From Nitrososphaerales archaeon TH5895 (GTDB lineage: Archaea; Thermoproteota; Nitrososphaeria; Nitrososphaerales; Nitrososphaeraceae), in assembly GCA_014523695.1 (NCBI GenBank), contig JAATVS010000243.1, forward strand, positions 1 to 7,407: DNA of 7,407 bases, given 5' to 3'. Below, piece after piece: positions 1 through 5,543 of the stretch (positions within the stretch are counted from its first letter, which is position 1; every line of letters begins with the position of its first letter). Made by a program: the position numbers and the translations under genes. The notes beneath the pieces were generated by a model. It saw only the letters and a list, made by a program, of their open reading frames with translations. It was not told where the DNA came from and did not search any database.

Positions 1-1
1 C

Positions 2-340
2 ATTCATGTTGAAGGAGGTGATGGATTCACTTTGCATCGGCATACTGATAGAGTACCATTCGGTGAATTTTTAAGGAGCGAAAATATGAATATTGAGGGT
101 AGTTGCTTCTCTATTGGCGAAGAAACTTCCAATCAACAGGGACAACAAGAGTACTGTTCAAATGGGACGGAGGAACTCAGAGCGTTTGTTAACGGAGAGG
201 AATTAGAGTCCCCCGCATCGCTAGGCAGTTACATTCTAAAGGATGATGACAGAATCTTATTGATATACGGAAACCAAACTGCGGACCAGCTAAGTCAATC
301 GCTAAGTGCATTGGAAGAAGTTCCTATACTAAAAACATAG
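2..340 (+). CDS. C-terminal part of an extracytoplasmic conserved archaeal protein (5' end outside the window)
   Basis: The frame is open to the left edge, so the ATG at 32 is internal and the gene starts upstream of the window. The visible part begins IHVEGGDGFTL, continues VPFGEFL, and later has LRAFVNG and Y-LKDDDRILLIYG just before the end. In family terms this matches the second half of small secreted or membrane-anchored proteins in Thaumarchaeota and some bacteria, which have an 'IH-H-ds-G-iHVE', 'f-lGeFf-iW', 'l-vfVNG' and 'Y-LkDgD-I-i-YG' layout. The match was recalled, not searched. The middle stretch (roughly window residues 40-55, QQGQQEYCSNG) is low-complexity and looks like an inserted loop. 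No enzymatic residues are recognisable, and a metal- or ligand-binding role outside the cell is only a guess. The gene converges with the peptidase at 398-1879 and is followed at once by an oligo-T tract. Confidence 0.72.
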   Translation: MHVEGGDGFTLHRHTDRVPFGEFLRSENMNIEGSCFSIGEETSNQQGQQEYCSNGTEELRAFVNGEELESPASLGSYILKDDDRILLIYGNQTADQLSQSLSALEEVPILKT

Positions 341-343
341 ATA

Positions 344-351
344 TTTTTTTT
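344..351 (+). terminator. Oligo-T (T8) archaeal-type terminator
   Basis: Eight consecutive T residues start 4 nt after the TAG stop of the left-edge gene. Archaeal RNA polymerase terminates at oligo-U runs without needing a hairpin, and no strong hairpin precedes this one. It would separate this gene's transcript from the convergent peptidase gene. Confidence 0.6.
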
Positions 352-397
352 GGTGTAGTCTTCGCTTCCTAGCACTCAGATGCCCAGATAATTACAC

Positions 398-1879
398 TCA
401 AGCGGCTGCACCCAATTCTTTCAAATAACCATCCATGTCAAGACGAGAGAAAATTGCTATGTCTAATTTCGCACCTGGGTGCATTATATTTCTGAGTTCC
501 GCTCCAGCTTCCTTTTCCTTCCACCACGTCTCACCGAATTTAGCCATTATATATCTCTCTAGTTCAAAAGCTCTCACAGCAGCAACCAGATAACTTGGGA
601 CATACATTATTGCTTCGGGTAAGATATGGTGTAAGAGCCAATACTCACCTGGCATGTCAAAACCCAGATATTCTCGTATGAGCCTAGAATAAAGATCAGA
701 AGCCCTATCAATGGTCAGGCTTCTCTCCCAATATTCAATTTTCATCAAGGTATTCGCAGTGTAGAATGTGATGAAGAAGAGGTCCATGAAATCGTTCTTG
801 GCGATTATCTGATCGATTTGGATGTCACTTTTAACCCGCGGCCTAAGAGATTTGAGGTAAGAAGGATTCCTCGATAACCTTTCTACAAACATAGAAAATA
901 TCTCGGCTATGCCCATTGAAATTCTATACTTGTCTGCGTAGCTGCGGCTACCGTCTATAGAAGTTGCATGAATTGCATGACCGGTTTCGTGCAAACAGCC
1001 TTGAAAATCAAAGTACGGACTTTCACTCTTGTAAAGCACTCGAATGTCAGAAGGAATCTCTACAAAGAAGCAGATCGGAGATGGGTATTTGCCTTTTCTA
1101 TTTTCAGTATCAAATTGAATATTGGATAGGTCAAAATTCATTGATTTCAGTATCCTCTTAGCCTCGTCAACAGGATCCAAGGATGCGAAAGCTCCTTCGA
1201 TACCCGAGTAAATTCGATTTCTAAAAAAGTAAAAATCGTCGTAATATTCAGGATGCCTCTTCAACAATTCGTTGCTCCTATCTAGCAAGGTCTTGCGAAA
1301 CGGAACTTTCGCTTTCTCACCTAATGATTTCACAAATTCTATTAGGGAATCATGCTTGAAATTCTCATTCGCCAGATATGCGGTTATCGGAGTTAAGCTA
1401 TATCCAAGATTCGATTCAGCCATGTTTGAGTATTCACTATATGTTTGATTTATCAATGAGAATCTCGACTCGACAATAGGCGAAATCTTTTGTGTTTTCT
1501 CGATGAATTCGTCGAAAACTTCTTGTCTCTTAGAATCTTCCTTTTCGTAGCTATTAAATTGTCTCCAAGTACTCCAATTCACGGGAACTCCATTAAACTT
1601 ATGATATGCTGAAACAATATCTGTATTTCTCAATCGATGGATTTCAAGTTCTAAAGTTTTAGTTTTAGAATAGGCAATATCTTCTACAGCCCCAAGAAAT
1701 AATGCATCATCTTGATTAGGGAAGAAATCAATATATGTCTTCGAATTCTGTCGCTTCATTTCTGCAAGCTGAACTATAAGTCCTTCATCATGATCAAGTC
1801 CTGCATATTGCTTGCACTCTTCATCCGTCTGGCAGACGTAGAGCATTTCGTCCAACCTACACCATTGGTTAAAGTTCAT
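398..1879 (-). CDS. M3-family (thimet oligopeptidase / oligoendopeptidase F-like) zinc metallopeptidase
   Basis: A 493-residue cytosolic-type protein with no signal peptide. The catalytic gluzincin motif HETGH is at residues 297-301. The likely third zinc ligand is E326 in GIAEIFSMFVE, 25 residues after the second His, the same spacing as in thimet oligopeptidase. The mammalian TOP residue is E502 and its second motif His H477. The C-terminal part has HH at 417-418 followed by Y426 and Y430, in the region where M3 enzymes carry substrate-binding His and Tyr residues. It ends with a helical segment MHPGAKLDIAIFSRL. M3 enzymes cleave short peptides inside the cell, usually completing proteasomal or other peptide turnover. 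At 493 residues it is shorter than typical M3 enzymes of about 560-700, so part of the N-terminal helical region is probably reduced. The M32 family was considered, but the diagnostic M32 'HESQS' is absent. The ATG at 1879 is supported by a TATA-like box 28 bp upstream. The exact peptide specificity cannot be read from sequence. Confidence 0.88.
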   Translation of the reverse strand: MNFNQWCRLDEMLYVCQTDEECKQYAGLDHDEGLIVQLAEMKRQNSKTYIDFFPNQDDALFLGAVEDIAYSKTKTLELEIHRLRNTDIVSAYHKFNGVPVNWSTWRQFNSYEKEDSKRQEVFDEFIEKTQKISPIVESRFSLINQTYSEYSNMAESNLGYSLTPITAYLANENFKHDSLIEFVKSLGEKAKVPFRKTLLDRSNELLKRHPEYYDDFYFFRNRIYSGIEGAFASLDPVDEAKRILKSMNFDLSNIQFDTENRKGKYPSPICFFVEIPSDIRVLYKSESPYFDFQGCLHETGHAIHATSIDGSRSYADKYRISMGIAEIFSMFVERLSRNPSYLKSLRPRVKSDIQIDQIIAKNDFMDLFFITFYTANTLMKIEYWERSLTIDRASDLYSRLIREYLGFDMPGEYWLLHHILPEAIMYVPSYLVAAVRAFELERYIMAKFGETWWKEKEAGAELRNIMHPGAKLDIAIFSRLDMDGYLKELGAAA

Positions 1880-1896
1880 TCTATCTCACAGGAAGA

Positions 1897-2022
1897 CTAA
1901 CTATTATAATATTCTGATACCCCAATGAAGGTTACATTCAACTCCGATATGGTAATTACATTAGATGACACACCTTGTGAGTTTCCTAGTATGTCAAGAA
2001 CATTCCCAACAGAGATATGCAA
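1897..2022 (-). other. Uncertain short minus-strand frame upstream of the peptidase gene
   Basis: A frame that is stop-free for about 61 codons runs down to a TAG at 1897-1899. The only usual start in its first part is TTG at 2022, giving about 41 residues (MHISVGNVLDILGNSQG and on). Before that TTG it still reads protein-like (FLVTETDYWEHYFHV), but no ATG, GTG or TTG precedes it. It could be a real small gene with a TTG start, the 3' remnant of a decayed gene, or chance. The opposite strand has a competing 36-codon ATG frame at 1925-2035 with no better support. No family was recognised. Confidence 0.22.
1903..1912 (-). promoter_or_regulatory. TATA-like promoter of the M3 peptidase gene
   Basis: On the minus strand this reads ATATTATAAT, centred about 28 bp upstream of the ATG at 1879. 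Archaeal TATA boxes lie about 25-28 bp before the transcription start, so the transcript would begin at or within a few nt of the ATG and be essentially leaderless. No Shine-Dalgarno motif is seen in the interval. The box overlaps the 3' end of the weak frame at 1897-2022. Confidence 0.5.
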
Positions 2023-2051
2023 GACGTGGAAATAGTGTTCCCAATAGTCGG

Positions 2052-2086
2052 TTTCTGTGACTAGAAATATTCTAGAGGTTCAGAAA
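2052..2086. repeat. Nested inverted repeat downstream of the UPF0147 gene
   Basis: Outer arms TTTCTG (2052-2057) and CAGAAA (2081-2086) are exact complements. Inside them CTAGAA (2061-2066) and TTCTAG (2070-2075) are also exact complements around an ATA loop, with TGA and AGGTT as unequal internal bulges. It starts about 36 nt past the UPF0147 stop. It may be a 3'-end hairpin, a processing site or a protein-binding site, and no oligo-T run accompanies it. The pairing is seen directly and the function is unknown. Confidence 0.4.
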
Positions 2087-2121
2087 GAATCGTTACATAT
2101 GATCTTATTGTCTCTCTCGTG

Positions 2122-2496
2122 TTATTCTCTTATTGCCTCAAGGGAAGATACAACATCCCATATCTTCGTCCGTATATGCGATTGTACGTGTCTACTGTAT
2201 GTTAATTCTTCCATTATACTTATAGCATTGGCTGCCCGAACTGACATACTACCATTATTTTCATCTTTTAGCATCAGGTTTGCTTCAGTTATCAGCCTTT
2301 TAATTCTCTTGGGGATCTGTATATCCTTCTTAATTGTTTCTAAAGTCTCAGTAGAATGGGCCAATCTTTCTTGATTTTGTATTATCTTCTGTTCTCTCAT
2401 TTCTTGCCTAGATGGTCTTCTTCGCCGGCTATCATCAGGCTTGCTGGATTTGCTAGCATCTGGAGCGTCAGGGTAGGACATGCCGATATGATGCAT
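2122..2496 (-). CDS. UPF0147 family protein
   Basis: 124 residues. From about residue 45 to the end the sequence follows the archaeal UPF0147 pattern: a first helix ending KDIQIPKRIKRLI (58-69), then SVRAANAISIMEEL (85-98), then HIRTKIWDVVSSLEAI (107-122). These correspond to the family's 'd-sVP-niRr', 's-avRAA-aI-lLdei' and 'h-RT-iW-v-S-LE' blocks. UPF0147 proteins are small, all-helical, nearly universal in archaea and of unknown biochemical role. The first 44 residues are a polar, probably disordered extension with an Arg run (SRRRRPSR, 23-30). Such extensions are variable and could contact nucleic acid. Start choice is open between M1 (2496) and M6 (ATG at 2481): weak A/T boxes lie about 28 bp before each, at about 2524 and 2510 on the minus strand. 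The gene is monocistronic as far as can be seen. Confidence 0.85.
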   Translation of the reverse strand: MHHIGMSYPDAPDASKSSKPDDSRRRRPSRQEMREQKIIQNQERLAHSTETLETIKKDIQIPKRIKRLITEANLMLKDENNGSMSVRAANAISIMEELTYSRHVQSHIRTKIWDVVSSLEAIRE

Positions 2497-2564
2497 TATC
2501 GATGAATTAAATCTTTCACCTATACTTTTCTCGAAGTTTCAGTTCAAACACAGCTAGTCCACAT

Positions 2565-2684
2565 TCACGTATCAACTAGCTTGTTCACTTCGGCCTTCTT
2601 ACCGTCAAGAGCTTCTAGTTGCAGATAATGTGAATTCAGAATCCTCTGTATCTGCGTCTTGCTAATCTTGCGGATATGCCTCAT
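2565..2684 (-). CDS. Small 39-residue ORF overlapping the end of the PRC-barrel-like gene
   Basis: The ATG at 2684 lies inside the last codons of the upstream gene in another frame, so the two overlap by 23 nt. The product begins MRHIRKISKTQIQRILNSHY and ends in a polar helical stretch (EALDGKKAEVNKLVDT). It is rich in Lys, Gln, Leu and Glu, predicted almost wholly helical, and reads like a compact basic or amphipathic protein rather than random translation. No cysteines and no membrane segment are present. It could be co-translated with the PRC-like gene through the overlap. An alternative is that a frameshift separates it from the upstream C-terminus, but that gene already ends naturally after its second repeat. 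The family was not recognised. Confidence 0.5.
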   Translation of the reverse strand: MRHIRKISKTQIQRILNSHYLQLEALDGKKAEVNKLVDT

Positions 2685-3228
2685 CTATCAGTTTGCTTAC
2701 AGGTTCTCCTGAAGGTAGAGGAGCATTTCTGTCAAGTTCGTATTTGAAGATGTCAGGAAAGTTTATGTCCAAAATTACATTTCTCCCGACCGCTATTATA
2801 TGAGACTTCGGTATATCAAACCTAGAATTCGAATAGCCGAATACAACTATCTTGTCATTTGTTTCTTTCATAACGTGTCCCACATCGTCCTCATTATTTG
2901 CTCTGACTCCTTTATTGAATAATGACATTGGATATTTTCCCTCATATGTGGCTAGATCGACAACCTTATCGTCAGCAGGCCAGGGGTCTCTTCTGCTAGT
3001 GGGCAAGGGTTCTTTTCGGCTGACGGTATATTTTTCAATTATATCCTTAAATGGGAGACCGATAAGGACGTTTCCGCCCACTTGCTGTATTTCTTTGATT
3101 GGGATGTCATATCTTTCTTGTTTACCCCCAAATACTACTACTTTATCGGGGGTCTCTCTAACAACATGACCTATATGAGGAGCGTCTAACGCCTTCACTC
3201 CTTTATTGAAGTATTTGCCGGAAGTCAA
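2662..3228 (-). CDS. Tandem-repeat protein with two PRC-barrel-like domains
   Basis: 188 residues made of two homologous units, about residues 6-77 and 103-173, joined by a polar linker (78-102). Each unit has the same order of motifs: FNKGV-A, then IGHV or VGHV with ET-DK, then VVFG, then R-Y/F-DIP, a Val-Gly-Arg/Gly-Asn core, and a closing Pro-Leu-Pro (74-76 and 170-172). The 'GhV--et-dkivvfg---rfDIP--ei--VG-nVil' pattern is that of small beta-barrel PRC or DUF2171-like modules common in Nitrososphaeria. Their bacterial relatives take part in RNA or electron-transfer complexes. The role here is unknown. The protein is cytosolic, with no signal or TM segment. The only usable start in frame is TTG at 3228, since a TGA lies 18 nt upstream. 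A TATA-like box sits 31 bp before that TTG. The gene is divergent from the receiver gene at 3425. Confidence 0.78.
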   Translation of the reverse strand: MTSGKYFNKGVKALDAPHIGHVVRETPDKVVVFGGKQERYDIPIKEIQQVGGNVLIGLPFKDIIEKYTVSRKEPLPTSRRDPWPADDKVVDLATYEGKYPMSLFNKGVRANNEDDVGHVMKETNDKIVVFGYSNSRFDIPKSHIIAVGRNVILDINFPDIFKYELDRNAPLPSGEPVSKLIDEAYPQD

Positions 3229-3254
3229 ACTTGATATTATTGATCAGCGCCGGG

Positions 3255-3263
3255 TTTTAAATA
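3255..3263 (-). promoter_or_regulatory. TATA-like promoter of the PRC-barrel-like gene
   Basis: It reads TATTTAAAA on the minus strand, centred 31 bp before the TTG at 3228. This gives a transcript start within about 5 nt of the start codon and supports the TTG assignment. No Shine-Dalgarno sequence is visible between box and start. Confidence 0.5.
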
Positions 3264-3313
3264 GTTGCCTAGTAGTTTGATTGCATTCCGGATAAGCAGT
3301 AGGTTAGTTTAAA

Positions 3314-3337
3314 AATATTTGATACCAGGGAAATATT
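3314..3337. repeat. 7-bp inverted repeat in the divergent spacer
   Basis: AATATTT (3314-3320) and AAATATT (3331-3337) are exact inverted copies separated by 10 nt. The centre is almost exactly midway between the two divergent start codons (3228 and 3425). This layout would suit a dimeric regulator shared by both genes. In such A/T-rich DNA it could also be chance. Confidence 0.3.
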
Positions 3338-3391
3338 CAATGTAATAATTCTCATAATATAAGAGATTGCGGAATCTAGACTAAAAATCAA

Positions 3392-3400
3392 TTTAAGTAT
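3392..3400 (+). promoter_or_regulatory. TATA-like promoter of the receiver gene
   Basis: TTTAAGTAT is centred about 29 bp upstream of the TTG at 3425, the spacing expected for a leaderless archaeal transcript. It favours the TTG over the in-frame ATG at 3491. Confidence 0.45.
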
Positions 3401-3424
3401 GGAATTACTAATAATATGGTGTAG

Positions 3425-3898
3425 TTGAGCTTAGATCAAAGTATACATACTTCTAGCCAAGCAGATAATGATAATTTGTTTGCTGAAGATATGCGCAGAG
3501 ATGATGTGACCAAAGCAGGCCATTCACATAAAATCCTGGTGGTAGATGATGAGCAAGACATAGTCTTCACTTTGAAGACTATCTTGACTGAGGCTGGTTT
3601 TTCTGTAGACGCCTTCACTAATCCATCTGTTGCATTCGAAATGTTTAGACCTGAAAAGTATGAATTGATTATTTTGGATATCAGAATGCCAGGTCTTAAT
3701 GGATTTGAATTGTATATGAAATTGTTGGAACAGGACAATTCCATCAAAGTTTTGTTTTTGACAGCAGTTAACGAATTCTCGATGTATGCTAAATTCAAGA
3801 GTAGCGTCTCTCCAATGTCAGGCAAAAGATATTATTTGCAAAAACCCGTGGACCTTACGAAATTATTGCAGCGTGTAGACGACATGGTAAGACTTTGA
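3425..3898 (+). CDS. Stand-alone CheY-like response regulator receiver protein
   Basis: 157 residues. The receiver domain spans about 36-155: KILVVDDEQDI (36-46) supplies the acidic pocket D41 and D42, LIILDIRMPG (81-90) carries the phospho-acceptor D85, LFLTA has the switch Thr T113, and YYLQKPVD has the conserved Lys K140, followed by Pro141. All key residues are present, so it should accept phosphate from a histidine kinase. No output domain follows, and residues 1-35 are a polar, unstructured leader. No kinase is encoded in this window. Stand-alone receivers are abundant in soil Nitrososphaeria and usually act by protein contacts. The codon before the TTG at 3425 is a stop (TAG), so the start is either this TTG, favoured by a TATA-like box 29 bp upstream, or ATG at 3491 (M23), which would still contain the whole receiver. 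A loop between T113 and K140 (NEFSMYAKFKSSVSPMSGKR) is longer than in CheY. Confidence 0.9.
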   Translation: MSLDQSIHTSSQADNDNLFAEDMRRDDVTKAGHSHKILVVDDEQDIVFTLKTILTEAGFSVDAFTNPSVAFEMFRPEKYELIILDIRMPGLNGFELYMKLLEQDNSIKVLFLTAVNEFSMYAKFKSSVSPMSGKRYYLQKPVDLTKLLQRVDDMVRL

Positions 3899-4034
3899 CG
3901 GAATCATATTCATTTTCGTATACCTGAGCTATTTTTGTTCGAAAGAAACACATTCAGAGTAGCCTATCTCTACGAGTTCCAGAGCCCCCGGTATTGGGGA
4001 AAGATTCATCTACGACTGTTCGTATACCAAAGGA

Positions 4035-4397
4035 ATGAGAGTAAATTCGGCTGTCCAACGAGAAGTTGACAAAGCAAACGACCACTCGCTGTCTGAAAAA
4101 TTACTTGCTCTAAAAGAAATTTCCCCGAAATGGTTCGAACGGTTGTTTGGCAAGAGAAAGAATCTTCCTTTACCGCTGTCCCCCGTATGGTTTAAATGGT
4201 ATTTTGAATTAGATTCTCCTTCTAAATGCGTAATAGGCGAAGCGTACGGCTACTCTTCATCATACGAATACACCTGTAAGGAATGCGATCGATTGGGTTG
4301 GAGTTTTGGTAAATCTTTCTTTCTACGATCACAGGAAAGACTCGAGGACGACGTCAACCAATTCGTTGATCATTGGAATGCAATGCATTTAGGCTGA
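4035..4397 (+). CDS. Small protein with a C-terminal C2H2-like zinc-binding motif
   Basis: 120 residues, cytosolic. The C-terminal half carries C81-x2-C84 (YTCKECDRLGWSFGKSFFL) and H113-x4-H118 (FVDHWNAMH), the ligand pattern of a C2H2-type finger with an unusually long 28-residue spacer. The N-terminal 60 residues are mixed charged and aromatic (SPKWFERLFGKRKN, VWFKWYFELD) and are not recognised. A nucleic-acid or protein-binding role fits the motif but is an inference. The ATG at 4035 is the first usual start: the frame is open from a TAG at 3960 with no ATG, GTG or TTG before it. AAGGA directly abuts the ATG, too close to act as a normal Shine-Dalgarno site. It lies 136 bp behind the receiver gene on the same strand, so co-transcription is possible but not shown. 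Confidence 0.68.
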   Translation: MRVNSAVQREVDKANDHSLSEKLLALKEISPKWFERLFGKRKNLPLPLSPVWFKWYFELDSPSKCVIGEAYGYSSSYEYTCKECDRLGWSFGKSFFLRSQERLEDDVNQFVDHWNAMHLG

Positions 4398-4599
4398 TAT
4401 TTCACTCGCTATAATTCGAGGGAACGGACAAATTAGCAAATCGCATCGTTACATGATAAACGGTATTACTTCATAAAATGGACATAACAAGACAAATGTG
4501 AAGAATTCTGCATGTCTCATGGGTACGCCGGCTAACGTTTTAGGTATCATGTTTCATCTGAAGAGCAGGTTTTATGGATGCCTATGAATGCCATAGTCG

Positions 4600-5046
4600 T
4601 TATGAAACTCTACCGATTCCTTGTCCTGTGTATCCTCTACTTTCTGCCTCTATTGAATAGCCTTGGGAAAGTAACGTGTCAGTACAGCTTTCCGGTTGCG
4701 GCTTTTTATCTAGAGTTAAAGAGATCACTGCGCCTCCCTCTTGATCTGTGGTGTTTGAAACAGTACCAGTTAATGGGGTCTTAAACTCAACCAAAGCATT
4801 GGGTATTGCTCTTAAAGTCTTATTGTCCGATACCGAGACTGATATTGAGTATTCGCAAGTACTTGACTGAGTTTTCGTTTGAATGTGGTGCTCAATTATT
4901 AATGCTTGTTCTGCATAGGCGACCGGAAACAGATCTGCATTTATTTCTAGACTAACTAATGTCAGTGCAAAAACGCATGCACACGCCTTCATTCCAACTT
5001 CAAGAATAATATTTTTGACAATAAATACTCCGTTAGTTCCAAGCAT
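4600..5046 (-). CDS. Secreted protein with an Ig-like / carboxypeptidase-regulatory-like beta-sandwich
   Basis: From ATG 5046 the product is 148 residues. A second ATG at 4992 gives 130 and makes a cleaner signal peptide: MKACACVFALTLVSL, then a cleavage-like AYA|EQ. The frame also extends to a TTG at 5076. The mature part has a beta-rich pattern with I-P-N-A-V-E-F, a TDQEGGAVISLTL turn-strand, and two Cys, in SSTCEYSI and PESCTDTL, that could form a disulfide. This layout (variable strand, 'a-V-f-t--G-v-n-TD--G-a-is-tl') is typical of Ig-like or CarboxypepD_reg-like folds in archaeal surface and secreted proteins. NKT and NTT are possible N-glycosylation sequons. A cell-surface location is inferred, and the ligand is unknown. 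The TATA-like box at 5081-5088 best fits a start at 5046 with a short leader, so 5046 is used here. Confidence 0.66.
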   Translation of the reverse strand: MLGTNGVFIVKNIILEVGMKACACVFALTLVSLEINADLFPVAYAEQALIIEHHIQTKTQSSTCEYSISVSVSDNKTLRAIPNALVEFKTPLTGTVSNTTDQEGGAVISLTLDKKPQPESCTDTLLSQGYSIEAESRGYTGQGIGRVS

Positions 5047-5080
5047 ATAGTTAATCCAATAGTATTGATAGTTCAAATCT

Positions 5081-5088
5081 ATATAAGA
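5081..5088 (-). promoter_or_regulatory. TATA-like promoter of the secreted-protein gene
   Basis: It reads TCTTATAT on the minus strand, centred about 38 bp before the ATG at 5046. This predicts a transcript start near 5058 and a leader of about 12 nt. It is too close to the TTG at 5076 for that codon to be the start. Confidence 0.4.
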
Positions 5089-5137
5089 TTTGATATGACA
5101 GAAGGACCAGAAAAGTGAATTATACTCTCAGATCAAT

Positions 5138-5212
5138 AGCGTTCTTTGCGGACCTAGCTTTTTGCATTACCTCCGCCGATGGGACGCTCTGTTCTTCTCC
5201 GCAATGAGCGCT
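5138..5212. repeat. 15-bp inverted repeat with a 45-nt loop: possible structured RNA
   Basis: The left arm 5138-5152 (AGCGTTCTTTGCGGA) and right arm 5198-5212 (TCCGCAATGAGCGCT) pair at 13 of 15 positions as DNA. As plus-strand RNA one of the two mismatches becomes a G-U pair and the other is U-U. The arms and loop (CTCCGCCGATGGGACG) are more G/C-rich than the surroundings. This is the only strong structure in the gene-poor stretch from 5047 to 5396. No known RNA family was recognised: it has no C/D-box motifs and no tRNA T-loop. It could be a small RNA, a mobile-element scar or a regulatory hairpin. Confidence 0.4.
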
Positions 5213-5396
5213 AGAAACAATAATTGTTGTTATGAACTTCCAATGCCAATAATATGAGAAAGTAGATCTCAGTACGAATATCCTGGATTTTATTGCAATT
5301 AACTACTGCTTATTTTGTCTATCCACAAGTTTCAGTGAGTGGATCACTGGGAAATAGGTAAAAGATATCAGTATGCACTTGTTATGATATATTGAT

Positions 5397-5543
5397 ATGT
5401 TTGCAAAGGCTCGTTGCAGATTGTGCAACGATCAAGTGAGGTTTGCACTACGACATTTAAGGACCAAACATCCCGAAGTTTTGAGTGACAAGGACGTTGC
5501 CAGGCTTAACATGTCTCAGATCATGAAAAGGTACTTCATCTAA
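5397..5543 (+). CDS. Small C2H2-like zinc-finger protein (48 residues)
   Basis: ATG at 5397 to TAA at 5541-5543. The protein begins MFAKARCRLCND and carries C7-x2-C10-x9-H20-x4-H25, so it is essentially one zinc finger. A polar helical tail (DKDVARLNMSQIMKRYF) follows. The finger helix (QVRFALRHLRTKHPEV) has the His spacing of BED/C2H2-type fingers. Single-finger proteins of this size occur widely in Nitrososphaeria and are thought to bind nucleic acid or act as adaptors. The resemblance is recalled, not searched. An A/T box centred about 33 bp upstream suits a short or absent leader, and no Shine-Dalgarno motif is seen. No neighbour shares its strand closely. All four ligands are present and there is no sign of decay. 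Confidence 0.72.
   Translation: MFAKARCRLCNDQVRFALRHLRTKHPEVLSDKDVARLNMSQIMKRYFI

Larger units (their letters stand above)
5047..5396. other. Gene-poor stretch between the secreted protein and the small zinc finger
   Basis: No reading frame above about 20 codons with a usual start is convincing on either strand. It holds the TATA-like box at 5081-5088, the inverted repeat at 5138-5212 and a 13-nt perfect palindrome (AACAATAATTGTT, 5216-5228) 3 nt after the right arm. The last 40 bases include an A/T box (about 5359-5368) that could be the promoter of the gene at 5397. Confidence 0.5.

Noticed and set aside
964..1161. Plus-strand frame inside the peptidase gene
   Set aside because: Antisense shadow of a well-supported M3 peptidase coding sequence.
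1925..2035. 36-codon plus-strand ATG frame (MKVTFNSDMVITLDD...)
   Set aside because: Short, without motif or clear promoter, and competing with an equally open frame on the opposite strand. Not enough to call a gene.
3436..3825. Minus-strand frame opposite the receiver gene
   Set aside because: Antisense shadow of a receiver domain with all key residues present.
5061..5090. tRNA T-arm-like sequence (ATAG-TTCAAAT-CTAT)
   Set aside because: No acceptor, D or anticodon stems can be drawn at the right distances on either side, and the region fits better as the promoter of the secreted-protein gene.
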